Shown in pieces: positions 8,540 to 16,965 of a DNA stretch of 50,743 bases (position 1 is the stretch's first letter; every line of letters begins with the position of its first letter). Source of the DNA: Paenibacillus humicus NBRC 102415 (GTDB lineage: Bacteria > Bacillota > Bacilli > Paenibacillales > Paenibacillaceae). The notes below the pieces were generated by a model that saw only the letters and a list, made by a program, of their open reading frames with translations, did not search any database and had not been told where the DNA came from. The translations under genes were made by a program, and so were the position numbers. The stretch is taken from assembly GCF_004000905.1 (NCBI RefSeq), contig NZ_BIMD01000038.1:1-50743 (forward strand). The letters are read 5' to 3'.

Positions 8540-9922
8540 TTACTTGTTGTCTTCGTCGTAGATTTTCTGCAGCTTCGGCTGCTCTTCCTTGACGAACTCC
8601 GCTGCCGTCTTCTTGCCGGTCCACACCTGGCTGGCATCCTGCCAGAACGTGTCGATCCACTTCACGCTCTTGGAGTTCACCTCGATCGGGGGACGTCCGT
8701 AGTCTTCAATGATATCGAGGAATACTTGACGGCTCTGCGGCGCTTTGTCCATCTGGAGGAACTCGCCCTTGGCCATGTCGACGAGGTTCGGCACCGCCTG
8801 CCCGAGCTCGTAGTTCTGCTTCTGCGACTCCCGGTCGAGGCTCAGATAGGAAGCCAGCGCGAACGCATCCTCCGGATGCTTCGTCGATTTGGACACGACG
8901 AATCCGAGAGAGCCGAGCCAGGTCGCGGTTTTGCCCGTATTCGGGCTTGCCGGCCAGGCGGCGATATCCCATTTGAACGGAACGTTCCAGAAGCCCGGCT
9001 GATCCCAAGGACCCATCGGGAACATCGCCACTTTGCCCGCGACGAACCGGGCGTAGCCGTTCTGGGCTTTCTCGTCATCCGGGGATGGGCTGACCTTGTG
9101 GACGAGGCTGAGATCCGCCACGAACTGCATCGCCTGGGCGAATTCCGGCGTATCGATCGTCACCTTGCCGGTCTTGTAGTCGATCCAGTCCCCGCCGTTG
9201 GCCCATACCGCGGACTCCGTCGAATAGGCGGCGACTCCGAACGTGTCGATTTTTCCGCGCGCGTTGGCCGTCGTCAGCTTTTTGGCGTCGGCGATCATGT
9301 CGTCCCAGGTGTACTCTCCCGCCTTGGCGCTCGGGTAAGGCAGGCCGGCCTTGTCGAACAAATCCTTGTTGTAGGCAAGCGCCCACGGCCCTACATCCTT
9401 CGGCAGGCCGTACAGGCTGCCTTGGCCGACGGTCTTGCCGTCGTAGCGGTAACGGTCCAGCCCCTGCTTCCACACATTGTCCGGATCGATCGTTTGGTTG
9501 CCTTCTAGATAGGGGTCCATGTTCAGCAGCAGGCCGCTGCTGGCGAGCTTATTGAAGTGCGCGCCGCCGGCATAGAACACATCCGGCGTTTTCTTGGCGG
9601 CGATCAGGGTGTCGAGCTTCTGGTAATACTCGCCCGACGGAACGACGGTGTACTTCACTTTTTTATCCGGGTGTTCCTTCATGTAGGCATCGATCAGCTT
9701 CTGGAAGACGGCTTTCTCGCTGTCCCCGCCCCACCCCATGAACTCGATCTCGGACTTGGAGTCCGCCTTGGGACTTGCCGCTCCCGATGTCGGCGATGGA
9801 GACGAAGCTTCTCCGCTCGGAGCCGGCGCGCCGCCCCCGTTGCCGGAGCAGGCCGACAATCCCATTCCCGATACCAGCACAAGCGCAAGCGATACGGCGG
9901 ACCATTTGCTTTTCAGAACCAT
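8540..9922 (-). CDS. Sugar ABC transporter substrate-binding lipoprotein (family 1, CUT1 type)
   Basis: The 460-residue product has a lipoprotein signal: a basic start, a hydrophobic core and the lipobox GLSAC with Cys25. A Gly/Ser/Pro-rich tether follows, then a type 1 binding-protein fold (EIEFMGWGGDSEKAVFQKLI, later TPDVFYAGGAHFNKLASSG). It is expected outside the membrane, passing oligosaccharide to the two permeases. The chosen ATG follows AGGGGGA; a reading that starts further upstream would bury the signal peptide. It is the first gene of the leftward operon and has a good promoter about 150 bases upstream. The ligand is probably a plant oligosaccharide, judged from the GH43 and GH2 neighbours. 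Confidence 0.93.
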   Translation of the reverse strand: MVLKSKWSAVSLALVLVSGMGLSACSGNGGGAPAPSGEASSPSPTSGAASPKADSKSEIEFMGWGGDSEKAVFQKLIDAYMKEHPDKKVKYTVVPSGEYYQKLDTLIAAKKTPDVFYAGGAHFNKLASSGLLLNMDPYLEGNQTIDPDNVWKQGLDRYRYDGKTVGQGSLYGLPKDVGPWALAYNKDLFDKAGLPYPSAKAGEYTWDDMIADAKKLTTANARGKIDTFGVAAYSTESAVWANGGDWIDYKTGKVTIDTPEFAQAMQFVADLSLVHKVSPSPDDEKAQNGYARFVAGKVAMFPMGPWDQPGFWNVPFKWDIAAWPASPNTGKTATWLGSLGFVVSKSTKHPEDAFALASYLSLDRESQKQNYELGQAVPNLVDMAKGEFLQMDKAPQSRQVFLDIIEDYGRPPIEVNSKSVKWIDTFWQDASQVWTGKKTAAEFVKEEQPKLQKIYDEDNK

Positions 9923-9952
9923 GGATACGCTCCCCCTGACAATAGTGGCTTG

Positions 9953-10063
9953 AAACAAATAAGGACCAAACACCGGAGCCGCGTTTCCGTAAGGATCGGG
10001 CGCCGATTGCAATGGGCCGGATCATCCACTCCGAATATTTGTTTTGTTACAACTTATTTGTTT
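9953..10063. promoter_or_regulatory. Repeated A/T-rich motif flanking the sugar operon start: candidate operator pair
   Basis: AAACAAATAAG at 9953-9963 recurs as its exact complement, CTTATTTGTTT, at 10053-10063, and a related ATATTTGTTTT lies at 10035-10045. One pair lies just after the predicted transcription start and the other lies inside the leader. A similar string (AACAAACATT...ATTGTTTT) lies near 11214 upstream of the regulator gene. Spacing and composition fit an operator or looping site, but A/T-rich leaders make chance matches easy. Confidence 0.35.
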
Positions 10064-10071
10064 ATATCCAG

Positions 10072-10101
10072 AATATAACGGTTTCAATCCCTTTATGTCA
10101 A
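10072..10101 (-). promoter_or_regulatory. Sigma-A-type promoter of the leftward sugar operon
   Basis: On the minus strand TTGACA (10101-10096) is separated by 18 bases from TATATT (10077-10072). The -35 box is consensus and the -10 has five of six bases. It leads to the binding-protein gene at 9922 with a leader of roughly 145 bases. Confidence 0.75.
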
Positions 10102-10167
10102 CGCTTTCTTTCCGTTTTTTTGTTTTGAAGGATGACTTCTCTATCTCCATCCTAGGCGCGCCAACGG

Positions 10168-10203
10168 AAAAGGCCCGCAGTCCTTGACCGGACGGCGGGC
10201 CTT
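10168..10203 (-). terminator. Rho-independent terminator after the ArsR-type regulator
   Basis: AAGGCCCGC at 10170 pairs with GCGGGCCTT ending at 10203, with an inner GTCC/GGAC stem. On the minus strand it is followed by a short T run, 14 bases after the stop of the regulator gene. Confidence 0.8.
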
Positions 10204-10216
10204 GCGGGAAACCATC

Positions 10217-11140
10217 TTAATCGTGCTGCAGCCTCATGACGATTCCTTGCGGATAATCGCCGAAGCCTTTGCCGAACAGATTCATTCCTCCCTGATGCTT
10301 CGCGTCGGGCCTCAGGCCGATGCGGAAGCTGATGTACGGCTTGTCCTGCAGGTCCAGGTCGTCCAGCGTGACGGATGAGCAGCGCTCGTTGTCGATCGTG
10401 CTGCGCCCCTCATCGACGCCCCATGTCTTGAGCAGGCCGTGCTGCGTGCTGTTGTCGTTCCACCAGGCCGGATTCAGCTTGCCCCGGTGGTCGCCGAAAT
10501 CGCCCGGCGATATCCAGGAGCCGATTTCCTTGCCGTTGATCCAGGCCGTAATTTCCGAAGGCCAATCGTTGTTGTAATTGGGCGCCTCCGAGCACAGCTC
10601 CAGGGAGAACTCCAGGGATGTGACCTTGGCTCCCTGCGGGAGCTTTTTGGGAAAGCGGTATTCGACCCAGCCCTTGCGCAGCCAGATGATCTCCGCCGAG
10701 CGGCTGTCCGGGTGATAGAAATTGTCGGGATCGTCCTCGGCGAACAGCATGCCGGTGCTGCTCGCCATGCCGCAGGTAGGCTGGATGTCGAACTGGATGA
10801 AGTGCCCGATCGGCATCTCGACCTCGATGAGCTTGCTCGTGTTGTGATAGAACGCGATCGGATTCAGAATCATGCGCACATCGTCGAAGTTCCGGCTGCA
10901 CACCTTCATGGCCCCTCGCGTAGCCGGCTGCAGCTCGGTGAGGATCAGCTCCGCCTCCTCCAGCACCTTCACGTTCGTCGCCGCCGTCGATACGGGAATA
11001 TCCAGAGCTTCGGCAATCTCGATAATATTCACGTTCGGCTTGGACAGCAGCAGCCGGATGATTCCGATCCGGGTATGCGTGCTGAGCGCATGCGCCACCT
11101 TGACCAGCCGGTCGGGGTCTTCAATAGACAGCTCAAGCAT
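10217..11140 (-). CDS. ArsR-type transcriptional regulator with a large C-terminal domain
   Basis: The 307-residue protein starts with a winged helix (residues ~8-75: VAHALSTHTRIGIIRLLLS, then EIAEALDIPVSTAATNVKVL), typical of ArsR family repressors, which are usually about 100 residues. The remaining ~220 residues are rich in beta-prone sequence, tryptophan and acidic residues (FIQFDIQPTCGMASS, EITAWINGKEIGSW, ISFRIGLRPDAKHQGG) and look like a ligand-binding beta-sandwich. I cannot name the family. There is no obvious metal-binding CXC motif. It lies between the sugar operon and the second GH43 gene, so it probably senses a sugar and controls both. The ribosome site is AGGAAAGGAG. It has its own promoter and terminator. 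Confidence 0.8.
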   Translation of the reverse strand: MLELSIEDPDRLVKVAHALSTHTRIGIIRLLLSKPNVNIIEIAEALDIPVSTAATNVKVLEEAELILTELQPATRGAMKVCSRNFDDVRMILNPIAFYHNTSKLIEVEMPIGHFIQFDIQPTCGMASSTGMLFAEDDPDNFYHPDSRSAEIIWLRKGWVEYRFPKKLPQGAKVTSLEFSLELCSEAPNYNNDWPSEITAWINGKEIGSWISPGDFGDHRGKLNPAWWNDNSTQHGLLKTWGVDEGRSTIDNERCSSVTLDDLDLQDKPYISFRIGLRPDAKHQGGMNLFGKGFGDYPQGIVMRLQHD

Positions 11141-11172
11141 GATCGAAACTCCTTTCCTGACATTCTTCCAAT

Positions 11173-11202
11173 AATATAAGGCTTAATCCACTCATATGTC
11201 CA
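11173..11202 (-). promoter_or_regulatory. Promoter of the ArsR-type regulator
   Basis: On the minus strand TGGACA (11202-11197) and TATATT (11178-11173) are 18 bases apart. The start would lie about 25-30 bases before the gene. Confidence 0.55.
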
Positions 11203-11214
11203 GTTTTACTGGAA
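11200..11214. promoter_or_regulatory. Palindrome overlapping the regulator -35 box: candidate autoregulatory operator
   Basis: TCCAGT and ACTGGA form a perfect inverted repeat around TTT. It touches the -35 box of the regulator promoter and lies between the divergent regulator and GH43 genes, so one bound protein could affect both. Confidence 0.4.
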
Positions 11215-11412
11215 CAAACATTAAATATTGTTTTAATACATATATTTTAAAATTATATCTTCCGCATCGGTTCCGGTTTTGCTATACTCCGATCTGCAAG
11301 CGCTATCAAATCAAACGAGAGAAAGGAGGAGAAGTGAAGCCAAGCTCTCTGTTTCCATCCTTGTATAGCCGCGTTTCTCCCATCCGCACTTGCAAAGGAG
11401 ATGAAGGTCCCG

Positions 11413-13902
11413 ATGAAGAAATGGAAATCGTTTCTTGCCGCTGCCGCGGCTCTGCTCCTGCTCCCTTCCGCCGCCCATGCCTACAGCAATCCGTATGCCC
11501 TCGCTTCCTCCTGGAAGTGGGCCAATGGGGATTTTTACGGAGAAGGGGATCCTTACATCCTGAAATTCAACGGCGTCTATTACCTCTATGTCAGCACGGT
11601 CGATGACCAGATCGGCGTGAAGGTATGGTCCTCCACCGATCTCGCTTCGTGGACTTACCGCGGGCTGTGCGCCGCCGATCCGGTGACCAAGGCCGCCTAT
11701 GCGCCCGAGGTCGTCTACTGGAACGGAATGTTCTACATGTACACTTCTCCGGGCGGCGGCGGGCATTACGTCCTGTCGAGCGGCAGTCCCGTCGGTCCGT
11801 TCACGCCGCAGACCGGCAATCTCGGCATGGGCATCGACGGCAGCGTCTTCATCGACGACGACGGGAAATGGTACTTTTACTCCACCGGCGCGGACCGGAT
11901 CGATTCCCGTCCGATGACTTCGCCGACCGCCTTCGGAGCGGCGGGATCGACCGGCCTGTCGATGGCGGGATGGACGGAAGGCTCCACGACGTTCAAGCGC
12001 AACGGAAAGTATTTCATGACCTATACCGGCAACCATGTCTGGAGCACCGCCTACAGAGTCGATTACGCGTCCGGAACCTCTCCTCTCTCCGGCTTCGTGC
12101 CTGCCCGGAGCCAGAACCCGATCCTGATTTCCACGGAGGGCTCCAACGTCGGCCTCGGACACAACTCCATCGTGAAGGGTCCCGATCTGGATTCGGACTA
12201 CATCGTGTACCATAGCCACGCTTCCCAAGGCAACTCCGTCTATCCGGGGCGCAAAATGAATCTGGACCGCATCGTCTGGAACGGAGACCGGATGTCCGTC
12301 CTCGGTCCGACGACGTCGAGCCAGCCGAATCCGGCCGCTCCTTCGTTCGAGGACCGCTTCGCTCGCACCGCGATCGGCTCCGGCTGGACCAATGTCGGCG
12401 GCGGAACCTGGGGCATCTACAACCAGGAGCTGATGTGGCAGGATACGATCGGGACGACGGCCTGGTACCGGCAAGTAACGGCGGCCTCGACAGCCGCCGA
12501 TTACACGGCCGAGTTCCATGCCAAGCAGATGAAGATGGGAACGAGCTCCTCGCCGCTGTATGGAGCCGTATTCTCCTATGCGGATGAGAACAGCTACGGA
12601 ACGGCCGTCCTGAACCGCAGGCTGAATCGTCTCGAAACCCATTTCGTGGTCGGCGGCGTCAGCCAGGGCTGGGAATATTCCTCCCTCCCTGCAGGCTATG
12701 ACTATACCAAGTGGCATCAGATCCGGGTGGAGAAGAGCGGTTCGGCCTTTGCCGTCTACGTCGACGGCATGAAAAAGCAGTCCCGCACCGTGAACGGTCT
12801 GGGCGGCGGGAAAATCGGCTATGCGACTCAAGACGCCCATGCCGACTTCGGCTACACGGCGTTCAGCAACGACGTCGGAGGGAGCAGCGCCTGGAATGCG
12901 TACAAGCCGCTTCCAGGGACGATCGAAGCCGTCCACTACCGCAAAGGCGGGGAAGGGACCGGCTATCACGATCTGACGCCTGCCAATATCGGCGGCTCCT
13001 ATCGCAGCGATGCGGTGGACATCCGCTCCTCCGCGGCGGAGGGCAAGGAGGTCGTCGGCTGGAACCAGACGGGGGAATGGCTGCTCTACCGGGTCAATGT
13101 CGCGGAGAGCGGCACGTATGATATGACCGCGAGGCTCGCCACAACCTTTCCGAACGTCAGCTTCCGCGTCTGGGACGGGGCGGCGGATTTGACCGGAGTC
13201 GTGCAGGCGGCCGGAAGCGGCGGCTGGGAGAATTGGGTGAACGTCTCCAAGAAGGGCCTCTACCTGACCGCCGGCTATCATGAGCTCCGCTTCGAGACGG
13301 TCCAGGGCGAGTTCGACTTCAGCAGCCTGTCGTTCGAGAGGGGGCAGGCGCCCTCGCCGCTGGCCGACGACTTCAACGACGGCAACGACAACGGCTGGAC
13401 GCGGTATGAAGGCGATTGGTCCGTCGTATCCGGCGAGCTGAGCGCGGCTGCCGGGGGTCCCGCCAAGACGGTCATCGGCTCCGGCCTTTGGTCCGATTAC
13501 ACGGTGGAGGCGGATGTGAAGCTGGTCGGGACGACCGGGGACGCCGGCGTGCTGGTCCGGGCGGCCAATCCGTCGAACGGCAAGGTGCTCGCGAACAATC
13601 CCGATTACATCCAGGCCTACTATGCGTTCATCAAGCCCGACGGAGTTTATTTAGGCAAAATGAATTACGGCTACCAAACGCTGGCCTCGGCGCCGGCCGC
13701 GCTCGCCGCAGGGGTCTGGCACCGGATGAAGGTGTCCGCCGAGGGGAACTCTATCCGCGTCTATGTGGACGATATGAATGCCCCCAGGCTGAGTTATGCC
13801 GACAACAGCGCCCTTCCGTTCCTGCATGGCAAGGCCGGCCTCCGCTCCATGAACAATGCCGCCCGGTTCGACAACTTCTCCGTCTACGCCAGCCCTAGCT
13901 GA
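11413..13902 (+). CDS. Secreted glycoside hydrolase family 43 protein with carbohydrate-binding modules
   Basis: The 829-residue product has a classic signal peptide (MKKWKSFLAAAAALLLL, cleavage after AHA). The GH43 propeller covers about residues 25-310: Asp46 in GEGDPYI, Asp142 in GIDGSVFID, acid Glu189 in GWTEGST. A concanavalin-like module follows (about 320-490), then a CBM6/CBM35-like module (GTIEAVHYRKGGEGTGYHDL, to about 640), then another concanavalin-like module to the end. It should act outside the cell on a plant polysaccharide, perhaps an arabinan or arabinoxylan. An in-frame ATG at 11401 lies directly on GGAG with no spacing, so 11413 is preferred. It is divergent from the ArsR-type regulator and closely similar in its catalytic domain to the anchored GH43 at 4146-6602. 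Confidence 0.9.
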   Translation: MKKWKSFLAAAAALLLLPSAAHAYSNPYALASSWKWANGDFYGEGDPYILKFNGVYYLYVSTVDDQIGVKVWSSTDLASWTYRGLCAADPVTKAAYAPEVVYWNGMFYMYTSPGGGGHYVLSSGSPVGPFTPQTGNLGMGIDGSVFIDDDGKWYFYSTGADRIDSRPMTSPTAFGAAGSTGLSMAGWTEGSTTFKRNGKYFMTYTGNHVWSTAYRVDYASGTSPLSGFVPARSQNPILISTEGSNVGLGHNSIVKGPDLDSDYIVYHSHASQGNSVYPGRKMNLDRIVWNGDRMSVLGPTTSSQPNPAAPSFEDRFARTAIGSGWTNVGGGTWGIYNQELMWQDTIGTTAWYRQVTAASTAADYTAEFHAKQMKMGTSSSPLYGAVFSYADENSYGTAVLNRRLNRLETHFVVGGVSQGWEYSSLPAGYDYTKWHQIRVEKSGSAFAVYVDGMKKQSRTVNGLGGGKIGYATQDAHADFGYTAFSNDVGGSSAWNAYKPLPGTIEAVHYRKGGEGTGYHDLTPANIGGSYRSDAVDIRSSAAEGKEVVGWNQTGEWLLYRVNVAESGTYDMTARLATTFPNVSFRVWDGAADLTGVVQAAGSGGWENWVNVSKKGLYLTAGYHELRFETVQGEFDFSSLSFERGQAPSPLADDFNDGNDNGWTRYEGDWSVVSGELSAAAGGPAKTVIGSGLWSDYTVEADVKLVGTTGDAGVLVRAANPSNGKVLANNPDYIQAYYAFIKPDGVYLGKMNYGYQTLASAPAALAAGVWHRMKVSAEGNSIRVYVDDMNAPRLSYADNSALPFLHGKAGLRSMNNAARFDNFSVYASPS

Positions 13903-13967
13903 ACAAGCAAGGTTCAGGCTATAAAGCAAGCTTCAAGCATTCATTCGAAAACCTCGGGCAAATAAGC

Positions 13968-14010
13968 AAGCCCTGCCGGACCGCGATCCAGCGCGGTCCG
14001 GCAGGGCTTT
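13968..14010 (+). terminator. Rho-independent terminator after the secreted GH43 gene
   Basis: Seventeen-base arms (AAGCCCTGCCGGACCGC at 13968 and its complement ending at 14009) enclose an 8-base loop. The structure is followed by TTTAGG. It could also act on the converging aldo/keto reductase transcript. Confidence 0.85.
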
Positions 14011-14125
14011 AGGGTCGTTCCTTCGCATGCGGGCCCGTCAAGACGACGGCGTCAGCGCATTTTCGTCATGCTCGCCGCGCCGCCTTGTTGGACATGGCCA
14101 GGATCAATTGAGCTTCGCTGCCGGT

Positions 14126-15055
14126 CTACCTGCCGTCATCCGGCACATCCTGCGGATGCGGCTCCGTGACGAGCTTCACCGCATCTGCGTTGCCCTGCAC
14201 CTGCTCGGGATTTTTGCAGCCGGGAATGACGGAAGTAACGGCAGGATGGCGAAGGCACCAGGCGAGCGCCCAGGCAGCCATGCCGACGCCTTCCGGCACT
14301 TCCTCCTCCGCGATCCGGCGAACCTCCTCCAGCCGCTGCCTCACCTGCCCGGCGTCCTGGCGATGGCGCACATCCGTCTCGCCGAATTCCGTGCCGGGCT
14401 TGTACTTGCCGCTCAGGAAGCCGCTCGCCAGCGGCACCCGCGCCAGCACGCCGAGATCCTGCTCCAGGCAGGAAGGGAATACCCGCTCCTCCGGCTTGCG
14501 GTCGAGCCGGTTGTACACGACCTGGATCGCCTGCGAGCCGACCTTCGAGGAGGCGGCCGTCTGATGCAGGTTGTCGTTGCTGCCGATGGACGTGCCCAGA
14601 TGCCGGATCTTGCCGGCCTGCACCTGCTTGTCCAGCGCCGTCCACAGCTCGTCGCTGTCGAAGGCGGCATCCGGGCCGGAATGGAATTGATACAGATCCA
14701 CATAATCGGTCTGCAGAGCCTTCAGCGACGCGTCCAGCTGCCTCACGACATCGTCTCCAGAGAAGACGTCCGTACGCTTGAACCGCTCATGGAAATGATG
14801 GCCGAACTTCGTCGCGATGATCCAGTCCCCGCGTCTCCGCCTGCCGATGTAGTTTCCGATGAAAGCTTCCGACAGATGGTCTCCGTAACATTCGGCCGTG
14901 TCGATCAGGTTGATGCCGAGCTCGGCGCCCTTGTCCAAAATCGCGTCGACCTCGCCCTGCGCGAAATCCATGCCCCATTCCCCGCCGAACTGCCAGGTGC
15001 CGATGCCGACGACCGACACGTTCAGCTCCGTTTTGCCTAAACGGCGATACTTCAT
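14126..15055 (-). CDS. Aldo/keto reductase
   Basis: The 309-residue cytoplasmic NADPH-dependent oxidoreductase has the complete catalytic tetrad: Asp52 (LIDTAE), Tyr57 (CYGDH), Lys83 (ATKFG) and His125 (YQFHSG). The nucleotide-binding end reads VTSVIPGCKNPEQVQGN. The start is taken at 15055 because AAGGAGG lies 8 bases before it; an ATG six bases earlier directly touches that site. The gene is divergent from the TetR regulator at 15265, whose promoter region it shares, so it may be a target of that regulator. Family members reduce many aldehydes and ketones, and no substrate can be assigned. Confidence 0.93.
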   Translation of the reverse strand: MKYRRLGKTELNVSVVGIGTWQFGGEWGMDFAQGEVDAILDKGAELGINLIDTAECYGDHLSEAFIGNYIGRRRRGDWIIATKFGHHFHERFKRTDVFSGDDVVRQLDASLKALQTDYVDLYQFHSGPDAAFDSDELWTALDKQVQAGKIRHLGTSIGSNDNLHQTAASSKVGSQAIQVVYNRLDRKPEERVFPSCLEQDLGVLARVPLASGFLSGKYKPGTEFGETDVRHRQDAGQVRQRLEEVRRIAEEEVPEGVGMAAWALAWCLRHPAVTSVIPGCKNPEQVQGNADAVKLVTEPHPQDVPDDGR

Positions 15056-15216
15056 GTCCATCCCTCCTTATCCACAGATTACCTCCTGGAGAGATGCCCA
15101 AGCAACTTTCCCGGCCTGGCTTCCGGAATCTAGCCTGTCGGCCCGATTCATGCCGGTGTCCGCCTGCTGGCAATACTACAAAACCAACATATCCGCTAGG
15201 AATAATTATTTTTTCA

Positions 15217-15246
15217 TTGACTTCTGTACCGTCCGGTCCGTATAGT
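15217..15246 (+). promoter_or_regulatory. TetR gene promoter with internal palindrome
   Basis: TTGACT (15217-15222) and TATAGT (15241-15246) are 18 bases apart. The spacer contains ACCG-TC-CGGT at 15228-15237, an inverted repeat like known TetR-family operators, so the gene is probably autoregulated. Confidence 0.65.
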
Positions 15247-15264
15247 AACGGCAGGAGGTGCGCC

Positions 15265-15849
15265 ATGGCCGCCGCTTCAAAACGAAACGCCATTCTCCGC
15301 ATCGCCTGCAAGGTGGTGCGCGAGCAAGGAGCCTCCAAGCTGACCTTGGACGCCGTCGCCCGCGAGGCGGGCATCAGCAAGGGAGGCCTCCTGTACCACT
15401 TCCCCACCAAGGAAGCGCTCATCCAGGCGACGCTGGACGATTTCCTGGACCGCTTCGAAACCCAGACGGAGGCCAGGGCTGTGGAAGGCTGCGGATCCCA
15501 TCCATGGACGCATGCCTATCTGACCCAGAGCTTCCAGACAAGCTCCGAAGACCTGGAGACGAGCGCCGCCGTTCTGGCAGCCGCTTCCGGCAACCCCGCC
15601 CTGCTGGCTCCCATGAGGGAAAGGTACGAGGCTTGGCAGAGCCGGATCGTCTCCGAAAGCCGCTCCCCCGCCTTGGCTACGATCGCCCGGCTGGCTGCGG
15701 ACGGACTGTTCTTCTGCGAGCTGTTCCATCTCGCCCCGCTGGAGCCTCGGCTCCGCTCCGAAGTGCTCGACGCGCTGCTTGAACTGGCGGATGCACCGTC
15801 GTCATCACCGGCACGGCAACGGCAAGGAGTTCCAACCGAATATCCCTGA
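15265..15849 (+). CDS. TetR family transcriptional regulator
   Basis: The 194-residue protein begins after GGAGG with an N-terminal TetR HTH (AILRIACKVVREQGASKLTL, AREAGISKGGLLYHFPTKEA; residues about 8-55). The C-terminal ligand domain is similar to that of the TetR_C group of YfiR-like proteins by general pattern only. The promoter carries a palindrome between its boxes. The gene ends at a terminator and so is transcribed alone; its likely targets are itself and the divergent aldo/keto reductase, with the downstream sulfonate operon less certain. Confidence 0.9.
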   Translation: MAAASKRNAILRIACKVVREQGASKLTLDAVAREAGISKGGLLYHFPTKEALIQATLDDFLDRFETQTEARAVEGCGSHPWTHAYLTQSFQTSSEDLETSAAVLAAASGNPALLAPMRERYEAWQSRIVSESRSPALATIARLAADGLFFCELFHLAPLEPRLRSEVLDALLELADAPSSSPARQRQGVPTEYP

Positions 15850-15870
15850 TTCGATCCGACCAACGGAAGC

Positions 15871-15903
15871 ATCAATCCTCGCAGCTAAGGGATTGATTTT
15901 TTT
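15871..15903 (+). terminator. Rho-independent terminator after the TetR gene
   Basis: ATCAATCC at 15871 pairs with GGATTGAT at 15890, followed by seven T. It separates the TetR gene from the sulfonate operon. Confidence 0.85.
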
Positions 15904-16061
15904 GCGTTTCAGCCTATCTCATCCTGCAATTCCATCGTGCCCGGCGCCTGATTTCTCCATGCGCCGGCGCCGGAAGCCGCTTCGCCGGGCGGACTTGTTC
16001 CCCGGCAGGCCGTCCATCTAGCGCTTCGGCGCCCCATTCCTTGCAGAAAGGAGCATCTCTC

Positions 16062-16883
16062 ATGGCCATAGCCCCATCCGCCGCGAACAAAAGGGAAGCA
16101 AGGCGCAGCCGCGCCGAGTCCCGCTTGCTGCCGGCAGCCGTCTCGGCCGGCTCCGTCCTAGCCGTCCTCCTGCTCTGGTGGCTGTCCGGACGCTTCGGCT
16201 GGGTCAGTCCGCTGTTTCTGCCGCCGCCCGCCGACGTCTGGGCCGCCTTCGCGGATATCGCGCAGCACGGCTACAAGGACTCGTCGCTCGCCGCCCATGT
16301 CGGAGCGAGCCTGCGCCGGATTCTGATCGCCATCGCGCTGGCGGCCGTCACGGCCGTGCCGCTCGGAATCCTGTGCGGACGCAACCGCTGGCTGAGGGCC
16401 GTATTCGATCCGTTCGTCGAATTCTACCGCCCTCTTCCCCCGCTCGCTTACTACTCGCTGCTCGTGCTCTGGTTCGGCATCGCCGACGAGTCCAAGATCG
16501 TCCTGCTCTTCCTGAGCGGCTTCTCGCCTCTGTTCATTGCCGCCGTCCACAGCAGCCGCCAGGTGCCGGCAGAGCGCATCAACGGCGCCCGCTCCCTGGG
16601 CGCGCGCGGCTGGAGACTGTACGCCTACGTCATCCTGCCGTCCTGCCTTCCCGATGTGCTGACCGGCCTGCGCACCGCCGTGGGCGTCACCTACTCCACG
16701 CTTGTCGCCGCAGAGATGGTCGCGGCCATCTCCGGCATGGGCTGGATGGTGCTGGACGCCAGCAAATATCTTCGCAGCGACATCATCTATGCCGGCATCA
16801 TTCTCATGGGAATTATCGCGATCATCATCGATTCCTCTCTCCGGCTGCTGATCCGCAAGGCATCGCCGTGGGCTCGGGGCTGA
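16062..16883 (+). CDS. tauC: Taurine/sulfonate ABC transporter permease
   Basis: The 273-residue inner-membrane protein has about six helices (SAGSVLAVLLLWWLSGRFGW first) and the coupling loop INGARSLGARGWRLYAYVIL. Length and motif match the SsuC/TauC/NrtB permease group. AAAGGAG lies 7 bases before the ATG. It is the first gene of a four-gene rightward operon with a TauA-like binding protein, an ATPase and an SsuD-like monooxygenase. No clear promoter was found in the 150 bases before it. Confidence 0.88.
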   Translation: MAIAPSAANKREARRSRAESRLLPAAVSAGSVLAVLLLWWLSGRFGWVSPLFLPPPADVWAAFADIAQHGYKDSSLAAHVGASLRRILIAIALAAVTAVPLGILCGRNRWLRAVFDPFVEFYRPLPPLAYYSLLVLWFGIADESKIVLLFLSGFSPLFIAAVHSSRQVPAERINGARSLGARGWRLYAYVILPSCLPDVLTGLRTAVGVTYSTLVAAEMVAAISGMGWMVLDASKYLRSDIIYAGIILMGIIAIIIDSSLRLLIRKASPWARG

Positions 16884-16965
16884 CAGCTTCCCAACCCGTT
16901 CAGCCGACCGTCCCCTCTCTTTTCCAAGCTCCCCATTCCCCGATCAGATCAGGAGGCTCCATCCT

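Noticed and set aside
11311-13281. A minus-strand open frame opposite the secreted GH43 gene
   Set aside because: Shadow frame; the plus strand has a signal peptide, catalytic residues and a ribosome site.
15904-16061. A sulfur riboswitch or T-box before the sulfonate operon
   Set aside because: None of the conserved elements were found; the stretch shows only G+C-rich inverted bits.
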